Assembly (NCBI GenBank): GCA_017624495.1
Contig: JAGAMY010000001.1
Location: 1 to 45,771, forward strand
From: Lachnospiraceae bacterium
GTDB lineage: Bacteria > Bacillota > Clostridia > Lachnospirales > Lachnospiraceae
Length of the DNA: 45,771 nucleotides
Direction: 5' to 3'
The stretch's first letter is position 1. Each line of letters begins with the position of its first letter. Shown here piece by piece: positions 8,147 through 14,962 of this stretch. The position numbers were made by a program, and so were the translations under genes. The notes beneath the pieces are model-generated. The model was not told the DNA's origin, searched no databases, and worked only from the letters and a program-made list of their open reading frames with translations.

Positions 8147-8806
8147 CTACATTTTCTCCTGACAAATTTTTTGAATTGTTGCAACAACTTCTTCAATATT
8201 CATTTCAGAGGAATCTACTAATATAGCATCGTCTGCCTGTTTTAATGGAGAAGTTTCTCTGTGCATATCCCGATAATCCCGGTCTTCAATATCCTGCTGA
8301 ATGGCTGCTAAATCACAGCTTTCGCCCTTTTCTGTTAATTCATCATAACGACGTTTGGCTCTTGTGGCAGAACTTGCTGTCAGATATATTTTTACTTCTG
8401 CGTTTGGAAGTACGCAGGTTCCGATGTCTCTGCCATCCATAATCACATCCGTAGTTGCTGCTAATTTTTGCTGAAGGGCAACTAATTTTGTACGAACTTT
8501 TGGATATATACTTGTGGCAGATGCCATATTGCCAACTTCTTCCCGACGGATTTTTCCATTGACATTTTCGCCGTTTAAGATTACCTGCTGTTCGCCATCC
8601 TGATAACGAATGGAAATATCCACGCTATCACTTGCTGCGGATATTTTTTCTTCATCCGCAGAATCTATCCCCTGCTCTAAAAAATATAACGCCATGGCAC
8701 GATACATAGCACCTGTGTCTACATATACATAACCTAAATCTTTGGCTAGTTTTTTGGCAATGGTACTTTTTCCTGCACCTGCCGGTCCGTCAATTGCAAT
8801 ATTCAT
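8147..8806 (-). CDS. cmk: Cytidylate kinase
   Basis: Phosphorylates CMP and dCMP to the diphosphates with ATP. 219 residues from MNIAIDGPAGAGKSTIAKKL, which contains the P-loop. VDTGAMYRA, DGRDIGTCVLP and RRYDELTEKGE are the NMP-binding and family signatures. ATG 8806 is chosen because GAGGTG lies 6 bases before it; an ATG 18 bases upstream has no SD. One base separates its stop from the ispH start. The cmk-ispH-rpsA order is a common clostridial arrangement. Confidence 0.95.
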   Translation of the reverse strand: MNIAIDGPAGAGKSTIAKKLAKDLGYVYVDTGAMYRAMALYFLEQGIDSADEEKISAASDSVDISIRYQDGEQQVILNGENVNGKIRREEVGNMASATSIYPKVRTKLVALQQKLAATTDVIMDGRDIGTCVLPNAEVKIYLTASSATRAKRRYDELTEKGESCDLAAIQQDIEDRDYRDMHRETSPLKQADDAILVDSSEMNIEEVVATIQKICQEKM

Positions 8807-8830
8807 ATTTTTCACCTCATACATACTATT

Positions 8831-10060
8831 TTATTCTATACTATCGCCTGCTAAATATCCTGTCGACCAGGCAATTTGCAGATTGTATCCACCTGTCATG
8901 GCATCTAAATCTAATACCTCTCCAGCAAAATATAAACCGGAGATAATTTTAGATTCCATGGTGGAAGGATTGACCTCTTTGACAGAAATGCCCCCTCTGG
9001 TAATAATCGCTTCATTAAAATCACGCAGACCATCTAAAGTAACCGGAAAGGCTTTTAGAAGCTGTATTAACTGATTGCGCTCTTCCTTTGTCACTTCATT
9101 TACTTTTTTTTCTAAATCAATACCGGATAATTCTAAAAATATCGGAAGCATTTTGGATGGCAGCAAGCCATTAAGCGCATTTTTAAATTGTTTATTTTTA
9201 TTTTCATCAAAGTCACGGAGTAAACGCTGGTCTAACTGTTCGGCTGTCAGTGCCGGTTTTAAATCAATCGTCATGGAAAGAGCCTGTTTTTTAAGCTCCT
9301 TGCCTACACGGCTGCTGGCACTTAACATTAATGGACCACTGACACCAAAATGCGTAAAAAGCATTTCGCCAAAATCTTCAAATAGAACTTTTTTTTCTCT
9401 TTTAATGCTTACTCGAACATTTTTTAGCGCAAGTCCCTGCATTTTTGTCACATAGTCTTCTACTGTGGTAAAAGGAACTAAGGACGGTTCAATATCAGTT
9501 ATCTTATGACCTAAATCTTTTGCAAAAGTATAACCATCACCGGTGGAGCCTGTACTTTGGTAAGAAAATCCTCCGGTAGCTAATATAATGGCATCTGCGT
9601 ATAACATTTGTTTATCTTCTAACAAAACACCGCTGATGTGATTTCCTTCTGAAAGAAGCTTTGTCACTTTGGTATGCAGATGTATTTCTACGCCTGCCTT
9701 TTTTAATGCCCGGCTTAATGCGTTAATGACATCTGAAGAATGGTCAGAAACCGGAAATACACGGTTTCCACGCTCCGTTTTGGTCTTTACGCCATGGGTT
9801 TCAAAAAAATCAATCACACGAAAATTATCATAGGCATAAAAGGCACTGTATAAAAACTTCCGGTTCGTCATTACATTGGCAAAAAGATTATCCATATCTC
9901 CGGCATTGGTGATATTGCATCTGCCTTTTCCTGTAATATATAGTTTTTTACCTAACTTTTCATTTTTTTCTAAAAGAGTAACGGAATGTCCTTTTTCTGC
10001 TGCTGTAAGTGCTGCAAACATACCTGCCGGACCACCGCCGATTACAATTATATTTTTCAC
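8831..10060 (-). CDS. BaiN/HI0933-family NAD(P)/FAD-dependent oxidoreductase
   Basis: Flavoprotein of 409 residues with an N-terminal dinucleotide-binding motif GGGPAGMFAA (about residues 8-17), then GKKLYITGKGRCNITNAGD, which is diagnostic of the HI0933/BaiN family. The C-terminal signature TRGGISVKEVNPSTMESK ends in GLYFAGEVLDLDAMTGGYN. BaiN is named from a bile-acid gene cluster, but most members have no proven substrate, so no physiological reaction is claimed. The start is probably GTG at 10060, overlapping the regulator's TGA as GTGA, with SD GGAGAAG 4-5 bases upstream. Confidence 0.85.
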   Translation of the reverse strand: MKNIIVIGGGPAGMFAALTAAEKGHSVTLLEKNEKLGKKLYITGKGRCNITNAGDMDNLFANVMTNRKFLYSAFYAYDNFRVIDFFETHGVKTKTERGNRVFPVSDHSSDVINALSRALKKAGVEIHLHTKVTKLLSEGNHISGVLLEDKQMLYADAIILATGGFSYQSTGSTGDGYTFAKDLGHKITDIEPSLVPFTTVEDYVTKMQGLALKNVRVSIKREKKVLFEDFGEMLFTHFGVSGPLMLSASSRVGKELKKQALSMTIDLKPALTAEQLDQRLLRDFDENKNKQFKNALNGLLPSKMLPIFLELSGIDLEKKVNEVTKEERNQLIQLLKAFPVTLDGLRDFNEAIITRGGISVKEVNPSTMESKIISGLYFAGEVLDLDAMTGGYNLQIAWSTGYLAGDSIE

Positions 10061-10980
10061 GATTCTTCTCCGATTCTGGCATATCTTAATTTGATGGATT
10101 CGTCAATATGGTCGATTTCATCATTTTCATATACCTGATATTCGCCCCAGATTTTTTCTAACATTTCTAAGGTCTCTGCCACTTCATTTTGTTTTTTCAT
10201 GCATAGTGCAACAATTAAGGAATTAATTACGCTTAGTGGCGCAACTAACGAATCTACTATGGATGCCATATCACTTTGGGCAATCAAATTGCAGGAAGAA
10301 TACAGATTCATCGGTGAATGTACACTATCGGTTAAAGTGATTACCTTGGCACTGCGGTTATTGGCAAATTCAATTGCTTTTAATGTACGCATGGAATATC
10401 TTGGAAAACTGATACCAATAATCACATCGTCACTGTCAATCCACATCATTTGCTCAAAAAGTTCACTGGAGCTGTTCGTATCTAACAGATGCACATGAGG
10501 AAACATCTGATTTAGATAAAAGGCAAGAAAACTTGCTAAAGGTGCGCAGCTGCGAATACCGATAACGTAGATGTTTTTCGCATTTAATATCGTATCAACT
10601 GCTAATTCAAATGCATTCTGGTCTATTTTTTCCAATGTACTTTTAATATTATCTGCATCGGACTGTAATACCGTTTCTAAAATCTGCGACTGGCTGATTC
10701 TGCCATAAGTCACTTCCATTCGTTGTATGGAATTTAATTTATTTCGAACCAGTTCTTCTAAAGACTTCTGAAATTCAGGATAACCTTTGTATCCAAGGCT
10801 GGTGGCAAAACGGACAACGGTAGATTCACTGACACCTACCACCTCTCCAAGCTTTGCTGCTGTTAGAAAAACTGCTTTATCATAATTGTCTGTAATATAT
10901 GTAGCCAGCAGCTTCTGACCTTTACTCATACTTCCATATTTTTCATTGATTCGATTACTCAAATCATTTGTATTACTCAT
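10057..10980 (-). CDS. MurR/RpiR-family transcriptional regulator
   Basis: 307 residues. An N-terminal RpiR helix-turn-helix domain (about residues 1-80) contains VGVSESTVVRFATSLGYKGYPEFQ. A SIS sugar-phosphate-binding domain (about 120-260) contains NIYVIGIRSCAPLASFLAFYLNQ. Such regulators usually respond to phosphosugars, but no sugar genes are adjacent: the downstream genes are the flavoprotein, cmk, ispH and rpsA, with a 4-base overlap to the first. The effector is unknown. It may repress itself through the palindrome at 11029-11041. Confidence 0.88.
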   Translation of the reverse strand: MSNTNDLSNRINEKYGSMSKGQKLLATYITDNYDKAVFLTAAKLGEVVGVSESTVVRFATSLGYKGYPEFQKSLEELVRNKLNSIQRMEVTYGRISQSQILETVLQSDADNIKSTLEKIDQNAFELAVDTILNAKNIYVIGIRSCAPLASFLAFYLNQMFPHVHLLDTNSSSELFEQMMWIDSDDVIIGISFPRYSMRTLKAIEFANNRSAKVITLTDSVHSPMNLYSSCNLIAQSDMASIVDSLVAPLSVINSLIVALCMKKQNEVAETLEMLEKIWGEYQVYENDEIDHIDESIKLRYARIGEES

Positions 10981-11028
10981 TTCTTTTCACCTTCCGACTA
11001 TGCGGCTTTCTTCACTTTTACTTTTTTG

Positions 11029-11041
11029 CAGATAATATCTG
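11029..11041. promoter_or_regulatory. Palindrome in the rpiR leader, possible operator
   Basis: CAGATAATATCTG is a perfect 6-1-6 palindrome just downstream of the predicted rpiR transcription start, a position suited to repression. It is AT-rich and short, so chance is possible. Confidence 0.3.
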
Positions 11042-11058
11042 TTTGCATACATTATACT

Positions 11059-11067
11059 ATTATATCA
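11059..11067 (-). promoter_or_regulatory. Extended -10 upstream of the rpiR-type regulator
   Basis: On the minus strand this reads TGATATAAT. A second TATAAT occurs at 11051-11056. No strong -35 is visible. Promoter choice is uncertain. Confidence 0.45.
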
Positions 11068-11092
11068 TAAGTGAACAGCTATTGCACCACAA

Positions 11093-11128
11093 AAAAATCA
11101 TTGCAGAAAAATTTCTGCAATGATTTTT
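11093..11128 (-). terminator. Terminator of rplS
   Basis: 16-bp perfect stem (11093-11108 with 11113-11128) with loop AAAT. It is followed on the minus strand by a T run and lies 11 bases past the rplS stop. Confidence 0.92.
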
Positions 11129-11139
11129 AATTGTGCCAA

Positions 11140-11493
11140 TTATTTTACTAATTCTTTAACTTTAGCAGCTTTACCAGAACGTTCTCTTAAGTAGTTTAAT
11201 TTTGCACGTCTAACTTTACCAAGACGAACGATTTCTACTTTTTCTACGTTTGGAGAGTGAAGTGGCCATGTTTTTTCTACGCCTACACCATTAGAGAACT
11301 TACGAACTGTGAAAGTTTCACGGTTGCTTCCACCCTGTTTCTTTAATACAACACCTTCAAAGATCTGGATTCTTTCACGGTTACCTTCTTTGATTTTACC
11401 GTAAACTTTTACAGTATCTCCAACGTGGAATACAGGTACTTCTGCTTTTAACTGTTCTGCTTCAATGTTCTTGATAATTTCACTTGCGTTCAT
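11140..11493 (-). CDS. rplS: Ribosomal protein L19
   Basis: Large-subunit protein at the subunit interface, 117 residues. [33 protein letters not shown] and [22 protein letters not shown] are the standard L19 signatures. ATG 11493 has AGGAGG 8 bases upstream; the frame is open further but carries no other SD. It is a single-gene unit with its own promoter, leader and terminator. Confidence 0.96.
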   Translation of the reverse strand: MNASEIIKNIEAEQLKAEVPVFHVGDTVKVYGKIKEGNRERIQIFEGVVLKKQGGSNRETFTVRKFSNGVGVEKTWPLHSPNVEKVEIVRLGKVRRAKLNYLRERSGKAAKVKELVK

Positions 11494-11566
11494 TTTATTT
11501 CCTCCTATTCGTCCGATGTTCTTAATACGCTTCTGTAACAGAGGACCATCGCATACTTTACACAAC
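11494..11566 (-). promoter_or_regulatory. Structured rplS leader, candidate L19 autoregulatory element
   Basis: The predicted 70-base leader contains CGATG (11551-11547) pairing with CATCG (11518-11514) around an inner TCTGT/ACAGA hairpin. Low-GC Firmicutes have a known L19 leader RNA; I cannot confirm a covariance-model match by eye. Confidence 0.45.
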
Positions 11567-11572
11567 CATGAA

Positions 11573-11601
11573 AATATAACACAGATTTGTTGGGAATGCA
11601 A
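11573..11601 (-). promoter_or_regulatory. Promoter of rplS
   Basis: TTGCAT (11601-11596), a 17-base spacer ending in TGT, then TATATT (11578-11573). The -35 lies 7 bases from the end of the upstream carboxypeptidase gene. Confidence 0.75.
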
Positions 11602-11607
11602 GGATTT

Positions 11608-12882
11608 TTAGAAAAAAGATTCTATGATACCTTCAAAATACCATGTGAAATCCTTTTTTTCTAATGCGGCTTTTGTACAGATTTCTCTTTCCCAGTAAAC
11701 ATTTCCATCTATTTTATACTGTATGGTTCCTACAAGCTGGTTTTGTTTTACCGGAGCAGATAGTTGTTTTTTTATGTCACAGGTAATTTCTGCTGTTTCG
11801 TCCGGCTTTAACAGAATTGCAGGAGCACCCTGCTGGTCTTTTATATAGACTTCTACACTTGCATTTTCAAAAAATGCTTTTGTTTTTGCATCCGACACAG
11901 GAATATCTTTTAACCATTCTTCCGCAACAGGTAAAGCTGCCAAATCTGTTTTCTGATAATTTGCCAGTCCATATTCCATAAGTTTTCTTGTGTCAGACCA
12001 TTTATAGGTTTTATTATTGGGCCATCCACAGGCTAATAATGCCACTACATAGGTTCGTTCATCTCTTTCTAATGCACCTACATAACAATAACCTGCATCA
12101 CCGGTAAATCCGGTTTTACCTGATAAAGCCCCCTCCATCATGGAAAGAAAAGCATTGTGATTATTACAGGAAAAGCTTCTGTCACCGCTATGTATCTCTC
12201 CCTGTTCATTTTTTACCTGATTGGAAAAACTGTAGGAAGGCGTTCGTGTGATTTGAAGAAACTGATCTTTTTGCGGTGAACGCTTGATACAGTAACTCAT
12301 GATACGGGCTAAATCCTCTGCGGTTGTGGAATGAACAACTTTTTGGATAATTCCGTCGGCTGCGGTGATTTCGGTTTCCGCATCTAAACCGTTGGGTGTG
12401 ATAAAGGTTGTGCTCATACAACCGATTTCTTTTGCTTTACGATTCATCAGGTCTGCAAAGCCTTCTACAGTGCCGCCAATGTGTTCTGCGATGGCAACTG
12501 CGGAATCATTATGGGATTCAAGCATGAGGGAATGAAGTAAATCCTTTAAATAATAGAATTCGCCTTCCCGTATATTGAGCTGTACATCGGGCATGGTAGA
12601 AGCATATTTGGATACTTCTACAAGATTTTCTAATTTACCATTTTCTAATGCAAGGATACAGGTCATAATTTTTGTGGTACTTGCCATGGGAAGTACGCTC
12701 TGGGCATCTTTTGCGTATAAAATTCTTCCAGAATCCGCATCCATAAGAACGGCAGATTTGGCGTAGAGTTCACTTTCTTTTATGGCTTTTTCTGTTTCGC
12801 CTGCCATACATAAAAGACTATTTCCAAAGAAAGAAATAAGGCATGAAAGACACAAAATAAAAAATAAAAGGATACGCTTCAT
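11608..12882 (-). CDS. D-alanyl-D-alanine carboxypeptidase (S11 family)
   Basis: Penicillin-binding protein 5-type enzyme that trims the terminal D-Ala from peptidoglycan stem peptides. 424 residues with an N-terminal signal peptide (hydrophobic residues 4-25). The active-site motifs are STTK (68-71), SHN (123-125) and KTG (256-258). A C-terminal beta-rich domain follows, ending in a segment that could associate with the membrane (FTWYFEGIIESFF). SD AAGGA is 7 bases before ATG. The second S11 enzyme of the window is at 14963. Confidence 0.92.
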   Translation of the reverse strand: MKRILLFFILCLSCLISFFGNSLLCMAGETEKAIKESELYAKSAVLMDADSGRILYAKDAQSVLPMASTTKIMTCILALENGKLENLVEVSKYASTMPDVQLNIREGEFYYLKDLLHSLMLESHNDSAVAIAEHIGGTVEGFADLMNRKAKEIGCMSTTFITPNGLDAETEITAADGIIQKVVHSTTAEDLARIMSYCIKRSPQKDQFLQITRTPSYSFSNQVKNEQGEIHSGDRSFSCNNHNAFLSMMEGALSGKTGFTGDAGYCYVGALERDERTYVVALLACGWPNNKTYKWSDTRKLMEYGLANYQKTDLAALPVAEEWLKDIPVSDAKTKAFFENASVEVYIKDQQGAPAILLKPDETAEITCDIKKQLSAPVKQNQLVGTIQYKIDGNVYWEREICTKAALEKKDFTWYFEGIIESFF

Positions 12883-12900
12883 TACATTTTCCTTTTTTTA

Positions 12901-12915
12901 ACATTACTGTAATGT
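12901..12915. promoter_or_regulatory. Palindrome upstream of the carboxypeptidase gene
   Basis: ACATTACTGTAATGT is a perfect 7-1-7 palindrome 19 bases upstream of the minus-strand start codon at 12882. It could be an operator or a small transcript hairpin. No cognate regulator is evident. Confidence 0.35.
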
Positions 12916-12978
12916 ATGTATCCTTTTATTTTTATATTCCACAATCTCCAACGGTTGCCAATTCTAGAAAAATTCAAA

Positions 12979-13007
12979 TTGCGAAACCTGTCGCATACTG
13001 TTATAAT
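12979..13007 (+). promoter_or_regulatory. Promoter of the small toxin transcript
   Basis: TTGCGA (12979-12984), a 17-base spacer ending in TGT, then TATAAT (13002-13007). The predicted start is about 13013-13015, immediately before the left inverted-repeat arm. Confidence 0.75.
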
Positions 13008-13014
13008 GTCGGCA

Positions 13015-13041
13015 GGGAAACCAAAAGCGAGGCGGCTCACC
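13015..13041 (+). repeat. Left arm of the inverted repeat bounding the toxin unit
   Basis: GGGAAACC (13015-13022) and GCGGCTCACC (13032-13041) are the reverse complements of 13262-13269 and 13248-13257. In RNA terms the 5' end of the toxin message can pair with its own 3' end, and it has the same sequence as the 5' end of the predicted antisense RNA. Confidence 0.8.
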
Positions 13042-13047
13042 TTCCAA

Positions 13048-13080
13048 CTTTCGGAGGGTCTACAGCCCTCCAGACGAAAG
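13048..13080 (+). promoter_or_regulatory. Leader hairpin with a Shine-Dalgarno mimic
   Basis: CTTTCG (13048-13053) pairs with CGAAAG (13075-13080), and GAGGG (13054-13058) pairs with CCCTC (13066-13070). The real SD GGAGGG (13084-13089) could compete with GGAGGG (13053-13058) for CCCTCC (13066-13071). This suggests a switch between open and sequestered SD; it is inferred from sequence only. Confidence 0.5.
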
Positions 13081-13095
13081 AAAGGAGGGTTGCCA

Positions 13096-13188
13096 ATGGT
13101 TACATATGCGGATTTAATCCAATTTTGTATTCTCATTGTTGCTCTTGTTGGTCTGTGCTATCAGATTTTCAAGGACAAAAGAAAATAG
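13096..13188 (+). CDS. Small hydrophobic membrane peptide, candidate type I toxin
   Basis: 30 residues beginning MVTYADLIQF, with a hydrophobic core (about residues 8-23) and a charged tail ending KDKRK. This matches the pattern of Firmicutes putative holin-like toxins (TxpA/BsrG-like): a short M-T-Y start, one membrane helix and a lysine-rich C-terminus. SD AAGGAGGG ends 6 bases before ATG 13096. A longer frame upstream (from 12916) would begin before the predicted transcription start, so it is not used. The locus has its own promoter, a structured leader, and an opposing promoter downstream. The peptide is solid as an ORF; toxicity is inference. Confidence 0.7.
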   Translation: MVTYADLIQFCILIVALVGLCYQIFKDKRK

Positions 13189-13215
13189 CCGCCACTACTG
13201 CGAATAGTGACGGCT
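13187..13215 (-). terminator. Stem-loop at the toxin stop codon, terminator of the antisense RNA
   Basis: 11-bp stem with one mismatch (13187-13197 with 13205-13215), loop of 7. On the minus strand a T-rich tract follows; on the plus strand none does. It therefore should end the antisense RNA, while the toxin message may run on to about 13275. It overlaps the toxin TAG. Confidence 0.7.
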
Positions 13216-13247
13216 GTTACATTGTAACACGCTAATGTTATTATTTC

Positions 13248-13269
13248 GGTGAGCCGCTTCGGGTTTCCC
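13248..13269 (+). repeat. Right arm of the inverted repeat bounding the toxin unit
   Basis: GGTGAGCCGC (13248-13257) and GGTTTCCC (13262-13269), complementary to the left arm at 13015-13041. It lies just inside the predicted antisense start. Confidence 0.8.
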
Positions 13270-13286
13270 TCTTTATATCTTTAATA

Positions 13287-13315
13287 AATATAACATATCT
13301 AAAAACTTTTTACAA
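13287..13315 (-). promoter_or_regulatory. Promoter of the predicted antisense RNA
   Basis: On the minus strand: TTGTAA (13315-13310), a 17-base spacer ending in TGT, TATATT (13292-13287). No minus-strand coding gene begins downstream until the carboxypeptidase, so this promoter is unexplained except as an antisense source. Confidence 0.65.
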
Positions 13316-13403
13316 TATCAAAACTCTTTTCCTGTGTAGTTCAAAGGTAATCAAAATATTTTCTACACTGTGCTGTCGAAAACCCTTTATTTTCAAGGAA
13401 AAA

Positions 13404-13478
13404 TCGGGGTAACAGGATTCGAACCTGCGACCTCACGGCCCCCAGCCGTGCGCTCTGACCAAACTGAGCCATACCCCG
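13404..13478 (-). tRNA. tRNA-Pro (GGG anticodon)
   Basis: 75-base cloverleaf read on the minus strand. The acceptor CGGGGTA pairs with TACCCCG, the D arm is GCTC..GAGC, the anticodon stem CACGG/CCGTG encloses CTGGGGG with anticodon GGG, and the T arm is GCAGG-TTCGAAT-CCTGT. The discriminator is A; CCA is not encoded. Confidence 0.95.
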
Positions 13479-13489
13479 TTTACTGTGCT

Positions 13490-13518
13490 ATTATAGCAGA
13501 CTTAATTCTTCTGTGCAA
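13490..13518 (-). promoter_or_regulatory. Promoter of tRNA-Pro
   Basis: TTGCAC (13518-13513, inside the scpB 3' end), 17 bases, then TATAAT (13495-13490) preceded by TGC. It starts about 5-12 bases from the mature tRNA 5' end. Confidence 0.65.
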
Positions 13519-14080
13519 CCTCTTCTTCTGCCTGCTGTTTAAATTCTTCTATCTGCACAGGACTCATTTCCGGCAGTTCTTCGATAGAATGAATACCAAA
13601 ACTTCGTAAAAAATCCTCTGTGGTACCAAAAAGCATTGGTCGCCCCGGCGCATCTAAACGCCCTAATTCTGCCACTAAATTATACTCTACCAGTTTGCTT
13701 ACAGCATGTTCGCAGGATACACCACGGATTTTTTCGATTTCCGCTTTTGTTACCGGCTGTTTGTAGGCAATGATAGAAAGCGTTTCTAACAATACCTCTG
13801 TCAGCACATGTTTTTTGGGCTGCTTGGCAATTTTAATCAGATATTCGTAGCTGTTTTGATTGGTACATATCTGGTAAGCATCTTCTAATTCGATAATTCG
13901 CATACCACGGTTTTCATTTTCATATTCCTGTGCCAGTTCATCCAATAATTCCTTGGTTTTATTTTTATCTAATTCAATGGCGGCTGCAATTTTTTCGATT
14001 TCAACCGAATTGCCCATGGTAAATAATATGGACTCTATTATACTTTTATACATCTTATCTTCCATTTCAAACCTCGTCAT
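13502..14080 (-). CDS. scpB: Segregation and condensation protein B
   Basis: Winged-helix kleisin-associated subunit of the SMC-ScpA-ScpB condensin that compacts and helps segregate the chromosome. 192 residues. KSIIESILFTMGNSVEIEKIA and ETLSIIAYKQPVTKAEIEKIRG are the family signatures, with PGRPMLFGTTEDFLRSFGI near the C-terminus. The first ATG overlaps the scpA TAA by one base (TAATG) but lacks a good SD. An ATG at 14065 has GAGG 6 bases upstream and is an equally plausible start. Confidence 0.93.
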   Translation of the reverse strand: MTRFEMEDKMYKSIIESILFTMGNSVEIEKIAAAIELDKNKTKELLDELAQEYENENRGMRIIELEDAYQICTNQNSYEYLIKIAKQPKKHVLTEVLLETLSIIAYKQPVTKAEIEKIRGVSCEHAVSKLVEYNLVAELGRLDAPGRPMLFGTTEDFLRSFGIHSIEELPEMSPVQIEEFKQQAEEEVAQKN

Positions 14081-14829
14081 TACGCAGCCAGTTTAGATTC
14101 TATTTCGATATCATCAAATAAATTTTCCTGCGTAATAGATATTTTTCCTGTTTTCATAAATTCAAGAATCGCCAGAAACGTTACAATAACTTCCATGCGG
14201 CTGCCCTGGGATTCCAGTAAATGACGAAAACTAAAATATTTATGTATTTTGGCATACTCTTCTAAATAGGTCATTTTATCTGTAAGAGAAATTTCTTCTT
14301 TTTCTATTTTACCAAATCCTGCTCTTACCCTGTCCACCTTGTTTTCCTGTCGACGGATAACTGACTGGAAAATGCGGTTTAATTTGTGCAGAGTCAAATC
14401 TCCCATTAAAGCTGCTAAATCCACCGGCTCTTCATAGGCAAGGACTTCCTTTGGCACTGTGGGCATTTTATAGAGGACTTTGTCTGCCTCTAACTGACGG
14501 TCTTTCAGTTCATAGGACATACATTTGTACATCTTATATTCTAAAAGCTGTTGTACAAGTTCGGCTCTTGGGTCTTCCTCTTCTTCCTCTGCACTTTCTT
14601 CTTTTGGAAGAAGCATTTTCGATTTAATAGAAATTAAGGTCGCTGCCATGACTAGAAATTCACTCATGATATTCAAATCCTGACGCTGCATTTCCCTGAT
14701 ATACTCTAAGTATTGGTTTGTAATTTCTACAATCGGTATATCATAAATATTCACCTTATTTTTTTCTAACAGATGAAGCAACAAATCCAATGGGCCTTCA
14801 AAGGCTTCTAATTTTACAGTTAATTCCAT
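14080..14829 (-). CDS. scpA: Segregation and condensation protein A (kleisin)
   Basis: Kleisin subunit that bridges the SMC heads, 249 residues. The N-terminal motif FEGPLDLLLHLLEKNKVNIYDI is diagnostic. Acidic EEEEEDPRAELV follows near residue 100, and the C-terminal winged-helix region contains VIVTFLAILEFMKTGKISITQ. It forms a two-gene operon with scpB. Confidence 0.95.
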   Translation of the reverse strand: MELTVKLEAFEGPLDLLLHLLEKNKVNIYDIPIVEITNQYLEYIREMQRQDLNIMSEFLVMAATLISIKSKMLLPKEESAEEEEEDPRAELVQQLLEYKMYKCMSYELKDRQLEADKVLYKMPTVPKEVLAYEEPVDLAALMGDLTLHKLNRIFQSVIRRQENKVDRVRAGFGKIEKEEISLTDKMTYLEEYAKIHKYFSFRHLLESQGSRMEVIVTFLAILEFMKTGKISITQENLFDDIEIESKLAA

Positions 14830-14868
14830 ATACTATCCATTCTTTGCTATTTTTACAGTCCATGTCCT

Positions 14869-14897
14869 ATTTTAGTTGATTCTTTTAAGAATTTCAA
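14869..14897 (-). promoter_or_regulatory. Promoter of scpAB
   Basis: On the minus strand: TTGAAA (14897-14892), 17 bases, TAAAAT (14874-14869), 39 bases before the scpA start. Confidence 0.65.
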
Positions 14898-14962
14898 GTT
14901 TCGGTCATAAATTTTCTTTTACTTCTTAGAATATAATAGAAAACAGTTATTTTCGGAGGTGC

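Larger units (their letters stand above)
13185..13280 (-). ncRNA. Predicted antisense RNA of the toxin locus
   Basis: A strong minus-strand promoter (13287-13315) should start a transcript near 13280. That transcript would cross the right inverted-repeat arm and a TGTTAC/GTAACA hairpin (13214-13229), then end at the stem-loop 13187-13215, which on this strand is followed by ATTTTCTTTT. It would be about 95 bases and complementary to the 3' part of the toxin message, as in txpA/RatA-type systems. No transcript data are available. Confidence 0.55.

Noticed and set aside
12916-13095. Longer 90-residue start for the toxin peptide
   Set aside because: The extra part begins upstream of the predicted promoter and covers the leader hairpin; the strong SD fits only ATG 13096.
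12882-13136. Minus-strand 84-residue frame opposite the toxin leader
   Set aside because: No SD and no recognisable motif. It spans the toxin promoter and leader, which better explain the sequence.
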